Shown: piece by piece, positions 17,463 to 26,194 of the stretch
How positions within the stretch are numbered: the stretch's first letter is position 1
How the letters are laid out: the number at the start of each line of letters is the position of its first letter
Assembly (NCBI GenBank): GCA_014208095.1
Contig: JACHMT010000002.1
Location: 868,001 to 932,000 of the forward strand
Reading direction: 5' to 3'
DNA length: 64,000 bases
Source: Actinospineispora eucalypti
GTDB taxonomy: Bacteria; Actinomycetota; Actinomycetes; Mycobacteriales; Pseudonocardiaceae
The notes under the pieces: generated by a model
Told to the model about the DNA's origin: nothing
The model's input: the letters and a program-made list of their open reading frames with translations, nothing else
The model's database searches: none
Program-made: the position numbers and the translations under genes

Positions 17463-18116
17463 ATGACCAGCAACGCTCCCGCCGCTCCGGTACTCGCCCT
17501 GCCCGAATCCCCGTTGGCCGCCGAGGCCATCGCGCTGGTGCACGCGCACGAGTCCGCCCCGGTCGCCAACCACAGCATCCGCTCCTACCTGTTCGCCCGG
17601 CTCGTCGCCGCGCACCGCGGCGCGACCGCCGGCGTGGACTACGACGACCAGCTGCTGCTGCTCGCCTGCGTGCTGCACGACATGGGCCTGACCGAGCGCG
17701 GCAACCGCGACCAGCGTTTCGAGGTGGACGGCGCGGACACCGCCGCCGAGTTCCTCACCGAGCACGGCATGCCGGCCGCCGAGGTCGACGTGGTGTGGGA
17801 GGCGATCGCGCTGCACACCAGCTTCGGCATCGTGGAGCGGCGCGGGGTGATCTGCCAGCTGACCAGCGCCGGCATCGGGATGGACTTCGGCCTGGGCGCG
17901 GAGATCCTCTCCGCCGAGGACGCCGAGGCGATCCACGCGGCGCACCCCCGGCTGTCCATGGCCAGCTCGCTCGCCGACGCGATCACCGCCCAGGCCCAGG
18001 ACCGGCCGGAGAAGGCCCCGCTGTACTCGCTCACCGCGAACCTCCTGCGGGAACGCGGCGAGGGCGGGCCGACGCTCATGGAGCAGGTCGCCGGCGGCTC
18101 CCGGTGGGGAAATTAG
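17463..18116 (+). CDS. HD-domain hydrolase (cyanamide-hydratase-like)
   Basis: 217 residues. Metal-site motifs: NHSIRSYLFARL, then LLLACVLHDMGLT (the HD pair) and IALHTSFGI. This matches the cyanamide hydratase/plant-like HD proteins common in actinomycetes beside GlxA-family regulators. Substrate unknown. AGGA precedes the ATG. The divergent GlxA-like gene is the obvious candidate regulator. Confidence 0.82.
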   Translation: MTSNAPAAPVLALPESPLAAEAIALVHAHESAPVANHSIRSYLFARLVAAHRGATAGVDYDDQLLLLACVLHDMGLTERGNRDQRFEVDGADTAAEFLTEHGMPAAEVDVVWEAIALHTSFGIVERRGVICQLTSAGIGMDFGLGAEILSAEDAEAIHAAHPRLSMASSLADAITAQAQDRPEKAPLYSLTANLLRERGEGGPTLMEQVAGGSRWGN

Positions 18117-18161
18117 TTTCATTAGCTCACTATTCTAAATCTCCTTCAGATTCCGACCGAG

Positions 18162-18191
18162 TTGGGAGATCGCGCGGAATTGCGCTATAGT
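18162..18191 (+). promoter_or_regulatory. Sigma-70-like promoter for CMD gene pair
   Basis: TTGGGA (18162-18167), 18-nt spacer, TATAGT (18186-18191), in an AT-rich patch. The CMD-like ATG is 47 nt downstream with GGGAG before it, so this gene has a conventional leader. Confidence 0.6.
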
Positions 18192-18238
18192 TGACGTTTG
18201 CTCACGGTGAGCGTTCGGCTACTCTGCGGGAGAATTGC

Positions 18239-18859
18239 ATGCCAGCCCAAGTGCTGGAGCGTACTGTCACGCTTCTGCTTGAGGGCACCTGCAAACTGCT
18301 CTGGGGATTTCCGCCGAGGCTGATGAAACCAACGGTCGCCCAGCTCGGCGCGAGTTCGGCGCTGCGCTGGTTCGTCGGCAACATGCCCCGGTACGAGCGA
18401 ACGCTGGCCGCCTACGGGGAGACCCGCACCCACCTCCTGTGCCTGGCCATCTCGTTGGTCAACGGGTGCCATTACTGCACCTACGGGCACGGTTACGCGC
18501 TCCAGCTGGCCTACCTGCGCGAGCACGGCCGGCTGTTTCCGCTCGGCGAGCTGGAGCTGCAACGGCTGTGCGGGCTTCCCCCGGCGGCCATCCGGTACGA
18601 CCTGGTCGGTGCCACCCAACGCGCCGCGCTGCACGGCGACACCCGCCATTTGGAGCGAGTGCTCACCCTGACCCTGGCCGAGGACCCACGGGCGACCGAC
18701 GAGGACGACTTGCGACTCATTCATCTGGTACGCATGTTCGATACACTGAATTCGGTGGGTATCCGGCATAAAATCCCGCCGGACCAGGCCCACTCCGCGC
18801 TGAACAAGGACTACGCCCTCAAGCGCCGCTACGACGCGCTGCGGGGTGTCTCCGGATGA
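18239..18859 (+). CDS. Carboxymuconolactone-decarboxylase/AhpD-like protein (tandem copy 1)
   Basis: 206 residues. The redox-type motif is ISLVNGCHYCTYGHG, a CxxC plus downstream His as in AhpD/CMD proteins. MPRYERTLAAYGETRTHLLCLAIS precedes it. The C-terminal half has no recognised domain but is shared with the next gene (VRMFDTLNSVGI, PPDQAHSALNKDYALKRRYDALR). Probably a peroxidase- or hydratase-like enzyme acting with its neighbour. GGGAG precedes the ATG, and it overlaps the next gene by ATGA. Confidence 0.82.
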   Translation: MPAQVLERTVTLLLEGTCKLLWGFPPRLMKPTVAQLGASSALRWFVGNMPRYERTLAAYGETRTHLLCLAISLVNGCHYCTYGHGYALQLAYLREHGRLFPLGELELQRLCGLPPAAIRYDLVGATQRAALHGDTRHLERVLTLTLAEDPRATDEDDLRLIHLVRMFDTLNSVGIRHKIPPDQAHSALNKDYALKRRYDALRGVSG

Positions 18860-19461
18860 TCGACCGGCTGGCCTCCGCCGTGCTCGCCACGATTCCCCGC
18901 CTGCTGTGGGGCTTCACCCCGGCGCTGATGCCGGAAATCGTGCGGCGGTTCGGGCCGGTCGGCGCGGTCGCCTGGTTCCTGCCGAACATGCGGCGGTACG
19001 AACGGACGCGGCGCGCCTTCGGCCCGCTCCGCACCCACCTGCTGGCCACCGCGATCTCGCTGCGCAACGGCTGCCACTACTGCGCGTCCGGCCACGCCGG
19101 GGCGATCGAGCTGATCTTCCTGCGGGACCGCGACGAGCTGTTTCCGCTGGACGAGCGGGCCATCGCCGACCTCGCCGGCACAGCGCCCGACCGGCTTCGC
19201 GCCACGCTGGCCGGGGCGCTCACCGAGGCCGGCCTCGCCGCCGAGCTGCCCTACCTGGACCGCGCGTTCGCGCTGCTCGACGGCACCCGGCAGCCGGCCG
19301 ACCCGGACGACGAACGGATCGCGCAGCTGATCGAGCTGTTCGCCGTGCTGAACGCGTGCGGCATCGCCGGCCAGGTGCCGCCCGACCAGGTACACGACCA
19401 GGTCAACCGGGACCGGGCGGCGAAGCGGCGCTACGCCAGGCTGCGCGCCGAGCCGGTGTAG
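18856..19461 (+). CDS. Carboxymuconolactone-decarboxylase/AhpD-like protein (tandem copy 2)
   Basis: 201 residues, clearly paralogous to the preceding gene: LLWGFTPALMPEIVRRFGPVGAVAWFLPNMRRYERT matches its N-terminus, ISLRNGCHYCASGHAG holds the CxxC, and the C-terminus (IELFAVLNACGI, PPDQVHDQVNRDRAAKRRYARLR) is likewise conserved. Starts are coupled through ATGA, so the two are probably made in equal amounts as a heteromer. The end overlaps the convergent SDR gene by 31 bp. Confidence 0.82.
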   Translation: MIDRLASAVLATIPRLLWGFTPALMPEIVRRFGPVGAVAWFLPNMRRYERTRRAFGPLRTHLLATAISLRNGCHYCASGHAGAIELIFLRDRDELFPLDERAIADLAGTAPDRLRATLAGALTEAGLAAELPYLDRAFALLDGTRQPADPDDERIAQLIELFAVLNACGIAGQVPPDQVHDQVNRDRAAKRRYARLRAEPV

Positions 19462-20099
19462 ACGTACTCCACCTGCCAGCCGTCCGGGCGCTGCCCGTGC
19501 AACCGCCAGTAGTGCTCCGCGATGTCCTCGGGGTCGAACGCGGTGCCCGGCGCGATCGGCCCGTCCACCGTGACCATGCCGACGTGCACCCCGGCATCGC
19601 GGTACCGCTGGTCCAGCATCCGGGCCAACGCGCGCAACCCCGCCTTGCCCAGCGAAAGGCTCACGTACTCCGCCTTCGGCTCCGGCATGCCGCCGGTGAG
19701 CAGCAGCGTCCCCCGGCCCCGCTCGACCAGCCGGGGCAGCACCGCCGAGGCCGTGGTGTGCGCGCCGACCACGTTCACCGCCCAGGCGTCCAGGTGCTCG
19801 CCCGCGGTCATCTCGCCGGGGACGTCCGGGCGGATCAACGCGGCGTTGTAGACCACCACGTCCGGCGGGCCCAGCTCGGCCACCGCCCGGTCCAGGGTGT
19901 TGCGCAACGCCGGCTCGTCGGTCACGTCCGCGGTCAGCGCGAGGGTCCGCACACCGAGCTCACCCAGCTCGGCGGCCAGCTCGTCCACCGCCTCCGGCCG
20001 GCGGGCGATCAGGCCCACCGCGTAGCCCTCCCGGGCGAACCGGCGCGCCACCGCGCGCCCCAGCCCCGGACCGACCCCCACCACCAACGCCGTCGCCAT
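19431..20099 (-). CDS. SDR-family oxidoreductase
   Basis: 222 residues, short SDR. The cofactor motif is unusual (VVGVGPGLGRAVARRFA instead of TGxxxGIG), and position 39 onwards (IARRPEAVDELAAELG) suggests NADP preference. The YVSLSLGKAGLRALARML segment carries Y-x4-K rather than Y-x3-K, so activity may be atypical. I chose the ATG at 20099; one at 20120 adds seven residues. GGAGGT lies 10 nt upstream of the chosen start. Confidence 0.75.
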   Translation of the reverse strand: MATALVVGVGPGLGRAVARRFAREGYAVGLIARRPEAVDELAAELGELGVRTLALTADVTDEPALRNTLDRAVAELGPPDVVVYNAALIRPDVPGEMTAGEHLDAWAVNVVGAHTTASAVLPRLVERGRGTLLLTGGMPEPKAEYVSLSLGKAGLRALARMLDQRYRDAGVHVGMVTVDGPIAPGTAFDPEDIAEHYWRLHGQRPDGWQVEYVYTGSARSLA

Positions 20100-20247
20100 C
20101 CCGCCAGGTACCTCCGCCATCCGTGGCCCCGCCCGGCGCGGAACCCCTGGAGCGACAACCCCGGCCCGGCCCGGAAAAGTCCCGGGCGCCCGGCCGTCAC
20201 AGATCGGTAAGGGTCGCCGCGGGGGGTCCGGGCCTAGCGTGTCCAGG

Positions 20248-21597
20248 GTGTTGATCTCGACGCGGACCCGGGCGGGCCGGCGGGTGCCCCGCCCGGACGC
20301 GGCGGTGATTGCCGGCTGCGTCGCGCTGGTCGTGGCGGCCGCCGTGGTGGGGCGGGCGCTGCTGGCCGGCGGGGTGAACATCCTGCTGGGCTTCCCGCCG
20401 CTGAACGCGGAGTGGCTGCCGCACGTCGGCGTGGGCACCCCGATGGCGCTGGTGGTAGCGGCAACCGTGGCCGCATACGGGCCCGCGCTGGCCGACCGGC
20501 TGGCCTGGCGCCGGCTGCTGGCCGCCGGGTACGCCGCGTCCTTGGCCTGGACCGCCTCGCTGGCCTTGGTCGACGGCTGGCGGCGGGGCATCGCGGACCG
20601 GCTGACCAGCAGGGACGAGTACCTGCACGACGTGCCGAGGGCCGGCCCGCTGGACACCTTCTTGCGCACCTTCGCCGACCACATCCTGACCAGCCAGGTC
20701 GACCCCCGGCAGACCGAGTTCTGGACCACCCACGTCGGCGCACACCCGCCGGGCGCCTTCGGGCTGTTCGTGCTGCTGGACCGCGCCGGCCTGGGTGGCG
20801 GGCCGGCGGCCGGGGTGCTGGTGATCGTGGTGGGTGCCTCGGCGGCCGTGGCGGTGGCCGTGGCGGTGCGGGCGCTGTGCGGCGAGGCGCTGGCCCGGCG
20901 GGTGCTGCCGTTCGCGGTTCTCCTGCCGGGCGCGGTGTGGGTCGGCGTGTCCGCCGACGGGTTGTTCGCCGCCGTCCTGGCCTGGGGGGTGGCCCTGTTC
21001 GCGGTCGGCGCCACCCGGCCGGGGCCGGGCGGTGACCTGGCCGCACTGGCCGGCGGGGTCTTGTGCGGCGCCTGCCTGTACCTGTCCTACGGCCTGGTGC
21101 TCGGGTTGCCGCTGCCGCTGGCGGTGCTGGTGCTGACCCGGCGGCTCCGGGCCGCCGCGCTGGCCGGCGCGGGGTTGCTGCTGGTGGTGGTGGCGTTCAC
21201 CGCCGGCGGCTTCTGGTGGTTCACCGGTTTCGAGCGGGTCCGGGTCATCTATGAGGCCAGCGCCGCCGCCACCCGGCCGTACGCCTACTTCGTGTGGGCC
21301 AACCTGGCCGCGCTGCTGTTCGCCGTCGGCCCGGCGGTGGCGGTGGGCGTCCGGCGGGCGATCGCCGCGCCCCGCGCGCTGCCGCCGGCGGCGCTCGCGC
21401 TGGCCGGGGCCGCCCTGGCGGCGGTGCTGCTGGCCGACCTCTCGGGGTTGAGCAAGGCCGAGGTGGAGCGGATCTGGCTGCCGTTCGCGGTGTGGCTGGT
21501 AGTGCCCTGCGCGCTGCTCGGCCGGCGCGCCCGGTGGCTGGCCGCGCAAGCCGGGTTGGCGCTCTGCGTCAACCACCTCCTGTTGACGGTTTGGTGA
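20248..21597 (+). CDS. Polytopic membrane protein, probably GT-C-like
   Basis: About 449 residues with 10-12 hydrophobic helices. Between early helices lies an extracytoplasmic-type loop with acidic and His residues (LTSRDEYLHDVPRAGPLDTFL, TTHVGAHPPGAFG), the layout of GT-C lipid-linked glycosyltransferases, although no family is certain. TAGCGT lies 7 nt before the GTG (leaderless pattern); the GTG at 20239 is an alternative. It precedes the sugar epimerase by 8 bp in the same direction, so both probably serve sugar attachment to an envelope component. Confidence 0.75.
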   Translation: MLISTRTRAGRRVPRPDAAVIAGCVALVVAAAVVGRALLAGGVNILLGFPPLNAEWLPHVGVGTPMALVVAATVAAYGPALADRLAWRRLLAAGYAASLAWTASLALVDGWRRGIADRLTSRDEYLHDVPRAGPLDTFLRTFADHILTSQVDPRQTEFWTTHVGAHPPGAFGLFVLLDRAGLGGGPAAGVLVIVVGASAAVAVAVAVRALCGEALARRVLPFAVLLPGAVWVGVSADGLFAAVLAWGVALFAVGATRPGPGGDLAALAGGVLCGACLYLSYGLVLGLPLPLAVLVLTRRLRAAALAGAGLLLVVVAFTAGGFWWFTGFERVRVIYEASAAATRPYAYFVWANLAALLFAVGPAVAVGVRRAIAAPRALPPAALALAGAALAAVLLADLSGLSKAEVERIWLPFAVWLVVPCALLGRRARWLAAQAGLALCVNHLLLTVW

Positions 21598-21605
21598 GGG
21601 ACGAG

Positions 21606-22682
21606 ATGCGAGTTCTGATCACGGGCGGCGCGGGCTTCATCGGCTCGCACATCGCGGACCGGCTGGCCGGGCGGGGCGACGAGCTGGTCCTGCTGGACGC
21701 CCTGCTCCCCCAGGCCCACGGTCACGCCGGCGCGCCGGCCTGGACGCGGGACCACCGGGTGGTGGTCGGCGACGTCCGGGACGCCGGCCTGCTGCGCCAG
21801 CTGTTGACCGGCGTGGACGCGGTGTGTCACCAGGCGGCGATGGTCGGGCACGGGGTGGACCCCTCGGACGCCCCGGACTACGCCAGCCACAACGACTACG
21901 GCACCGCGGTACTGCTCGCCGCGATGCACGCGGCCGGGGTGCGACGGCTGGTGCTCGCCGGTTCGATGGTGGTCTACGGCGAGGGCCGGTACGAGTGCCC
22001 GTCGCACGGTGTGGTCCGGGCCGGGGCCCGCCGGGCGGAAGACCTGGCGGCGGGCCGGTTCGAGCCACCGTGCCCGTCCTGCGGAAGACCGCTGCGGCCC
22101 GGCCTGGTCACCGAGGACGCCCCCACCGACCCGCGCAGCAGCTACGCCGCCAGCAAGCTGGCCCAGGAGCACCTGGCGGCGGCGTGGGCGCGGCAGACCG
22201 GCGGCTCGGTGTGGTCGTTGCGCTACCACAACGTGTACGGCCCCCGGATGCCCCGGGACACCCCGTACGCCGGCGTGGCTTCCCTGTTCCGCTCCGCGCT
22301 GGCCCGCGGGGAGGCGCCTACCGTGCTGGAGGACGGCGCCCAGCGGCGGGACTTCGTGCACGTCACCGACGTCGCCGAGGCCAACGCGCTGGCCCTGCGC
22401 GCCGACCCGGGCGCCGGGCGGCTGGTGGCGCTGAACGTCTGCTCGGGCGAGCCGCACACGGTGGGCGAGCTGGCGACGACGCTGGCCGAGGCGATGGGTG
22501 GCCCGGAGCCGGTGGTGGTCGGCGGCGCCCGTCCCGGCGACGTCCGGCACGTGGTGGCCTCCCCGGCGAAGGCGCGCGCGGTGCTCGGCTTCCACGCCAG
22601 CACCTCGTTCCGCGACGGGGTCACCGCCTTCGCCACCGACGAACTCCGCGAGCCGGCCGCAGGCGCGGCGCCGAGACTCTGA
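21606..22682 (+). CDS. NAD-dependent nucleotide-sugar epimerase/dehydratase
   Basis: 358-residue extended SDR: TGGAGFIGSHIADRL at the start, SSYAASKLAQEH (YxxxK, with an Ala-Ala between) in the middle and RRDFVHVTDVAEANALAL. Between them is an insertion with Cys pairs (YECPSHG, then PPCPSCGRPL), resembling a small zinc-binding loop seen in a subset of dTDP-sugar 4-epimerases. It likely makes the sugar nucleotide used by the glycosyltransferases of this locus. GAGGGACG precedes the ATG. Confidence 0.88.
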   Translation: MRVLITGGAGFIGSHIADRLAGRGDELVLLDALLPQAHGHAGAPAWTRDHRVVVGDVRDAGLLRQLLTGVDAVCHQAAMVGHGVDPSDAPDYASHNDYGTAVLLAAMHAAGVRRLVLAGSMVVYGEGRYECPSHGVVRAGARRAEDLAAGRFEPPCPSCGRPLRPGLVTEDAPTDPRSSYAASKLAQEHLAAAWARQTGGSVWSLRYHNVYGPRMPRDTPYAGVASLFRSALARGEAPTVLEDGAQRRDFVHVTDVAEANALALRADPGAGRLVALNVCSGEPHTVGELATTLAEAMGGPEPVVVGGARPGDVRHVVASPAKARAVLGFHASTSFRDGVTAFATDELREPAAGAAPRL

Positions 22683-22928
22683 TCAGCGACTGGCGACCAA
22701 GATTCCGACAACAATTGCCGCGAACAACACCCAGGCGCCAACGCTTGCTTTCTCGGCACCACCGGGCTTGCCCGTCTTCGGGTTTTTCCCGCCAACCCGG
22801 CGGAAGAAGAAGGACAGCAGCACATATCCGGCGCCGAGCAGAAAGGCCAGAGCCAGGAACCCGCCCGCGCCATCGCGCTGGTCGCCGGCGGCAAGGACCA
22901 GCGCAAACGACATCGATACCATCGGCAT
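22683..22928 (-). CDS. Small two-helix membrane protein
   Basis: 81 residues: a hydrophobic helix (GFLALAFLLGAGYVLLSFFF), a basic Gly/Lys loop (RRVGGKNPKTGKPG) and a second helix (VGAWVLFAAIVVGILVA). No family recognised. Its TGA abuts the stop of the epimerase (TGATCA), so the two genes converge exactly. The ATG at 22928 follows a weak GGAAG. The 554-bp region upstream of it holds no gene. Confidence 0.6.
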   Translation of the reverse strand: MPMVSMSFALVLAAGDQRDGAGGFLALAFLLGAGYVLLSFFFRRVGGKNPKTGKPGGAEKASVGAWVLFAAIVVGILVASR

Positions 22929-22978
22929 CCACGCTTCCGTATAAGACTTGAGACTTCTCAACGGGAGGCGGACATTAG

Positions 22979-22994
22979 CGAATTTCCAAATTCG
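22979..22994. promoter_or_regulatory. AT-rich palindrome in gene-free region
   Basis: CGAATTT-cc-AAATTCG, perfect 7-bp arms, 51-66 nt upstream of the small membrane protein. A second inverted repeat follows at 23005-23033 (TTCGTTAC / GTAACAAA, 7 of 8 paired). The rest of 22929-23482 shows nothing I can assign. Confidence 0.5.
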
Positions 22995-23482
22995 AAGTGT
23001 TAATTTCGTTACAGATGCGAAGATCGTAACAAATGAGAAAGTGAGATCACTCGGTCCGGTTAGTCTGGGGCTTGATCGCCGCCTGCGGCGGTTCAGCGTC
23101 GATTTTGAGACTATTGCCAAATGGCGGGACTAGTTGACCGATTCCACGACCCGGACACCTGGTCACCCAGGTAATCCGCGTTCACCGGCCGGCCGCACGC
23201 CGAGTTCATCGCCAGAGACCTTTTCCCAAGATCGAACGTCTCTCAGGTAGAACTCGGCGCGGTCCTCACTCCCGGCGCAAGCCACGGAACAGCCCCGGAC
23301 GCCTCGACAGCCTCCGCACACATCCCACGCATCACATTCACCCCAACAGTCACGACAAGTGAGTCCCGATTAGCCGCCGTTGCGTATCTCCACGCAGAGC
23401 TAGGGACAGCACACCCGCGGCTCTCCGCGCCACGACAGTCAAGGAACCGATCACCCAGTTGTCGCTAGTGACTGCCGGGGCG

Positions 23483-23824
23483 TCATGGGTCCCGTGGCGG
23501 AGGTGACGGTTTTGTCCGGACTCGGCGTACCAGGTAGACCAGGCCGGACAGCGCGAAGAACGCCGCGCACAGCAACAGCCAGCGCGCGAGGTAGGGCTGC
23601 TGGTCCAGCCCGGTGGCGGCCAGGTGGCTCGGGCCGCCCTGGCGAATGATGCCGGGTAGGAACAGCAGCAGCGTCAGCCCGGACGCCAGCAGCGGCACCC
23701 GCAGGTAGTTGACCACCGGCGATCGCGCGAGCAACCGGTCCGCCCCGGCGTACAGCGGGAACAGCATCAGGTCGTGCGCCACGATCGCGGCGGCGAACCA
23801 GATCAGCATGCCGAGCGTGATCAC
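23483..23824 (-). CDS. Small membrane protein partnering the molybdoprotein
   Basis: 113 residues, three hydrophobic helices (MLIWFAAAIVAHDLMLFPLY, VPLLASGLTLLLFLPGI, WLLLCAAFFALSGLVYLV). The first carries a His-Asp pair in the membrane (AHDLM). It begins with a GTG directly after the TAG of the molybdoprotein gene, so the two are cotranscribed and probably form one complex. No assigned family. It could carry a quinone or heme site; that is inference. Confidence 0.7.
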   Translation of the reverse strand: MITLGMLIWFAAAIVAHDLMLFPLYAGADRLLARSPVVNYLRVPLLASGLTLLLFLPGIIRQGGPSHLAATGLDQQPYLARWLLLCAAFFALSGLVYLVRRVRTKPSPPPRDP

Positions 23825-25090
23825 CTAAGCCACCGCCCTGAACTCGATCGAACCGACCCACTTGGTGCAGTGCACGCCGGGTAGCGCGGGCACGATCACC
23901 CGCGCCGGGAACCCGTGATCCAGGGTCAGTGGCGCACCGTTCACCTCGGTAGCCAGCAGCGCGTCGGGGTCCAGCACCTGGTCGGCGGTCAGCCAGGCCG
24001 AGGAGAACGGCCCGCCGCGTTCCATCGAGCGCACCAGCGCGGCGACCGGTGCGGCCACTCCGGCTCGGGCGGCGAGGTCGGCCAGCCGGACCCCGGTCCA
24101 GGTCTGGGTGCTGGACCAGCCTTCCACGCAGGCGATGGGCAGCTCGGCGGTGTGGCGGGGAAGCCCGGCCAGCGCCGCGTCCAGCGTGACCGGGGACGGC
24201 CCGCCGGTCAGTGTGAGCCGCCAGTTGCCCAGGTCGGCCCGGATGATCCCGGCGGCGACGGCGGTCCGGTTGACCGGGAAGTCCCCCGGCGCGGGTACCC
24301 GGCCCCGGGGCAACAGCACCGCCAGCGGGCGCAACGCGTCCACGGTCTGGCCCACGGTCAGGCCGGCGACCAGCAGCGATCCCCCGCCGATCAACGCCAG
24401 CAGCCCACGCCGGGACATCGTGGGCGGCGTGGGCGCGGCGGCCACCAGGCCGTCCGGCGAGTCGGGCGTCTCGGGCCGCGTCCGGGCCAACGGCGTGCGC
24501 AGTTCCGCACGCAGCGAACGGGACCGGAGCCCGCGCACCATCGCCGGCAGCTTCACCGCCAGGTGAGCCAGCAGGCCGAAGATGAACACCCAGGCACCCC
24601 AGTAGTGCGCGGTGTAGAAGTCGAAACCGAACACGTAGTCGTACTGGATGTTCAGCACCCCGGTGACGATCTCGAACAGCGCGCCGCCGACCAGCGGGAC
24701 CAGCGTCAGCCGCTCCACCGCGTGCCCCACCGAGCGCACCGGCGGCCAGGCGAACAGCCGAGGCACCACCGACCACAGCTTGGCCAGGACCACCGGGATG
24801 AGTACCAGCCCGAGGCCGACGTGCAGCCCCTGGGGGAGCCGGAACAACCAGGACGGCCGGGTCGGCCAGTCGAACAGCGGCAGGTGGAACGGCCCGACCG
24901 CCAACGGGAACGCCTGGCCGAACGCCGGCCCGTAGGCGACGTAGTCCAACAGCCCGGTGATCGCCACCAGCGGCAGGCCGGCCAGCAGCACCGCGCCGAG
25001 CACCGAGGTCAGCCACGGGCCGCGCAACGGGCTGCGCCACATGCTCCGGGTGCGCTCCGCCGCGAGCCGGTTCAGCTCGTCGAGTTTCAC
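23825..25090 (-). CDS. Membrane molybdoprotein: b-type-cytochrome-like N-domain plus sulfite-oxidase-like domain
   Basis: 421 residues. Residues 25-190 hold about four helices with His residues placed like heme ligands (GLHVGLGLVL, TAHYWGAWVF, LLAHLAV). A linker then leads to an internal twin-arginine signal (SRRGLLALIGG, residues 226-236) heading the last helix, and residues 270-421 form the molybdopterin domain with its ligand Cys in PIACVEGWSS (C321). This fits Sec insertion of the N-part followed by Tat export of the folded Moco domain. The GTG start has TAGCTT 7 nt upstream. The substrate is unknown; the domain is related to sulfite oxidase and MsrP. Confidence 0.88.
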   Translation of the reverse strand: MKLDELNRLAAERTRSMWRSPLRGPWLTSVLGAVLLAGLPLVAITGLLDYVAYGPAFGQAFPLAVGPFHLPLFDWPTRPSWLFRLPQGLHVGLGLVLIPVVLAKLWSVVPRLFAWPPVRSVGHAVERLTLVPLVGGALFEIVTGVLNIQYDYVFGFDFYTAHYWGAWVFIFGLLAHLAVKLPAMVRGLRSRSLRAELRTPLARTRPETPDSPDGLVAAAPTPPTMSRRGLLALIGGGSLLVAGLTVGQTVDALRPLAVLLPRGRVPAPGDFPVNRTAVAAGIIRADLGNWRLTLTGGPSPVTLDAALAGLPRHTAELPIACVEGWSSTQTWTGVRLADLAARAGVAAPVAALVRSMERGGPFSSAWLTADQVLDPDALLATEVNGAPLTLDHGFPARVIVPALPGVHCTKWVGSIEFRAVA

Positions 25091-25162
25091 GCAGCCGAAG
25101 CTAGAGCGTTGATCAGCTCTCGGGCGTCGTTCCGGCGGTTCCGTAAGCCTCCGGTAAGAGCC

Positions 25163-26194
25163 TCAGTCCCGGACGGCCAACGGCAGCCGTACCTCGAACC
25201 GGCAGCCGGGGCCGTGGTTCGCCGCCTCGATCCGGCCGTCGTGCGCCTCGACCAGGCCACGGGCGATGGCCAGGCCCAGCCCGGCACCGGTGTCCGCCTC
25301 GTCGGCCGGGCTGCGCGCCACGTTCCCCCGGAACGCCACGTCGAACACCCGGGACAGATCAGCGGGCGGGATGCCGCCACAGCCGTCCTGCACGTGCAGC
25401 CAGGCCTGGCCGTCCGCCACCCCGGCGGCGAGCACCACCGAACCGTCCGGCGGGGTGTGCCGGACCGCGTTGGACAACAGGTTGCGCACCACCCGGGCCA
25501 GCTCGGGGTCGCTGCCCCGGACCACCGGCCAGCTGGTGTCCGGGTCGGCCACCAACCGCACGCCCTTGCGCGACGCGTGCGCCAGCTCGCCGGCCACCGC
25601 CTCGGAGACCACCTCGCCCAGCGGCACCGCGTCCAGGGTCAGCCGCAGCGCGCCGGAGGTGATGCGGGACAGCTGGAACAGGTCGTCCACCATGCCGGCC
25701 AGCCGCTCGGTCTCCTTGCCGATCCGCTGGGCGTACTCGGCGGTCTCGGCCGGCTCGTGTACCACCCCGTCGGCCAGCGCCTCGGACATCGCGCGGATGC
25801 CGGCCAGCGGGGTACGCAGGTCGTGGCTGATCCAGGTGACCAGCTCGCGGCGGGCCAGCTCGGCCGCCCGCTCCCGCGCCCTGGCCTCCCGTTCCCACAC
25901 GCTGTCGCGGGCCAGGCCCCGGCCCAGCAGCAGCCCGGCCGGCACCGACACGGCCGCCACCACCAGGCACACCGCGATGATCTCGTTCAGCATCGGGTTG
26001 AGCATGAAGCCGCTCACCGCCAGCACACCGACCAGCGCGGCCAGCACCGGGATGAGCACCAGCACGGTGACCGCGGCGGTGATCGAACGGCGGCGCATGA
26101 GGTGCAGCAGCACCGCGCCGCCCAGCGCCACCGGCAGGGTGAACGCCAACGCCAGCCAGCCCACGTGGGCCAGCTCGGTGAGAACCCCGATCAT
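25163..26194 (-). CDS. Sensor histidine kinase
   Basis: 343 residues. Four hydrophobic segments form the sensor (residues 10-115). There is almost no extracytoplasmic loop, suggesting sensing within the membrane. HisKA follows ([21 protein letters not shown]), then the ATPase with N box ([15 protein letters not shown]), G1 (VQDGCGGIP) and G2 ([16 protein letters not shown]). ATGA overlap with the response regulator gene makes this an obvious pair. It lies between the molybdoprotein and the glycosyltransferases. Confidence 0.93.
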   Translation of the reverse strand: MIGVLTELAHVGWLALAFTLPVALGGAVLLHLMRRRSITAAVTVLVLIPVLAALVGVLAVSGFMLNPMLNEIIAVCLVVAAVSVPAGLLLGRGLARDSVWEREARARERAAELARRELVTWISHDLRTPLAGIRAMSEALADGVVHEPAETAEYAQRIGKETERLAGMVDDLFQLSRITSGALRLTLDAVPLGEVVSEAVAGELAHASRKGVRLVADPDTSWPVVRGSDPELARVVRNLLSNAVRHTPPDGSVVLAAGVADGQAWLHVQDGCGGIPPADLSRVFDVAFRGNVARSPADEADTGAGLGLAIARGLVEAHDGRIEAANHGPGCRFEVRLPLAVRD

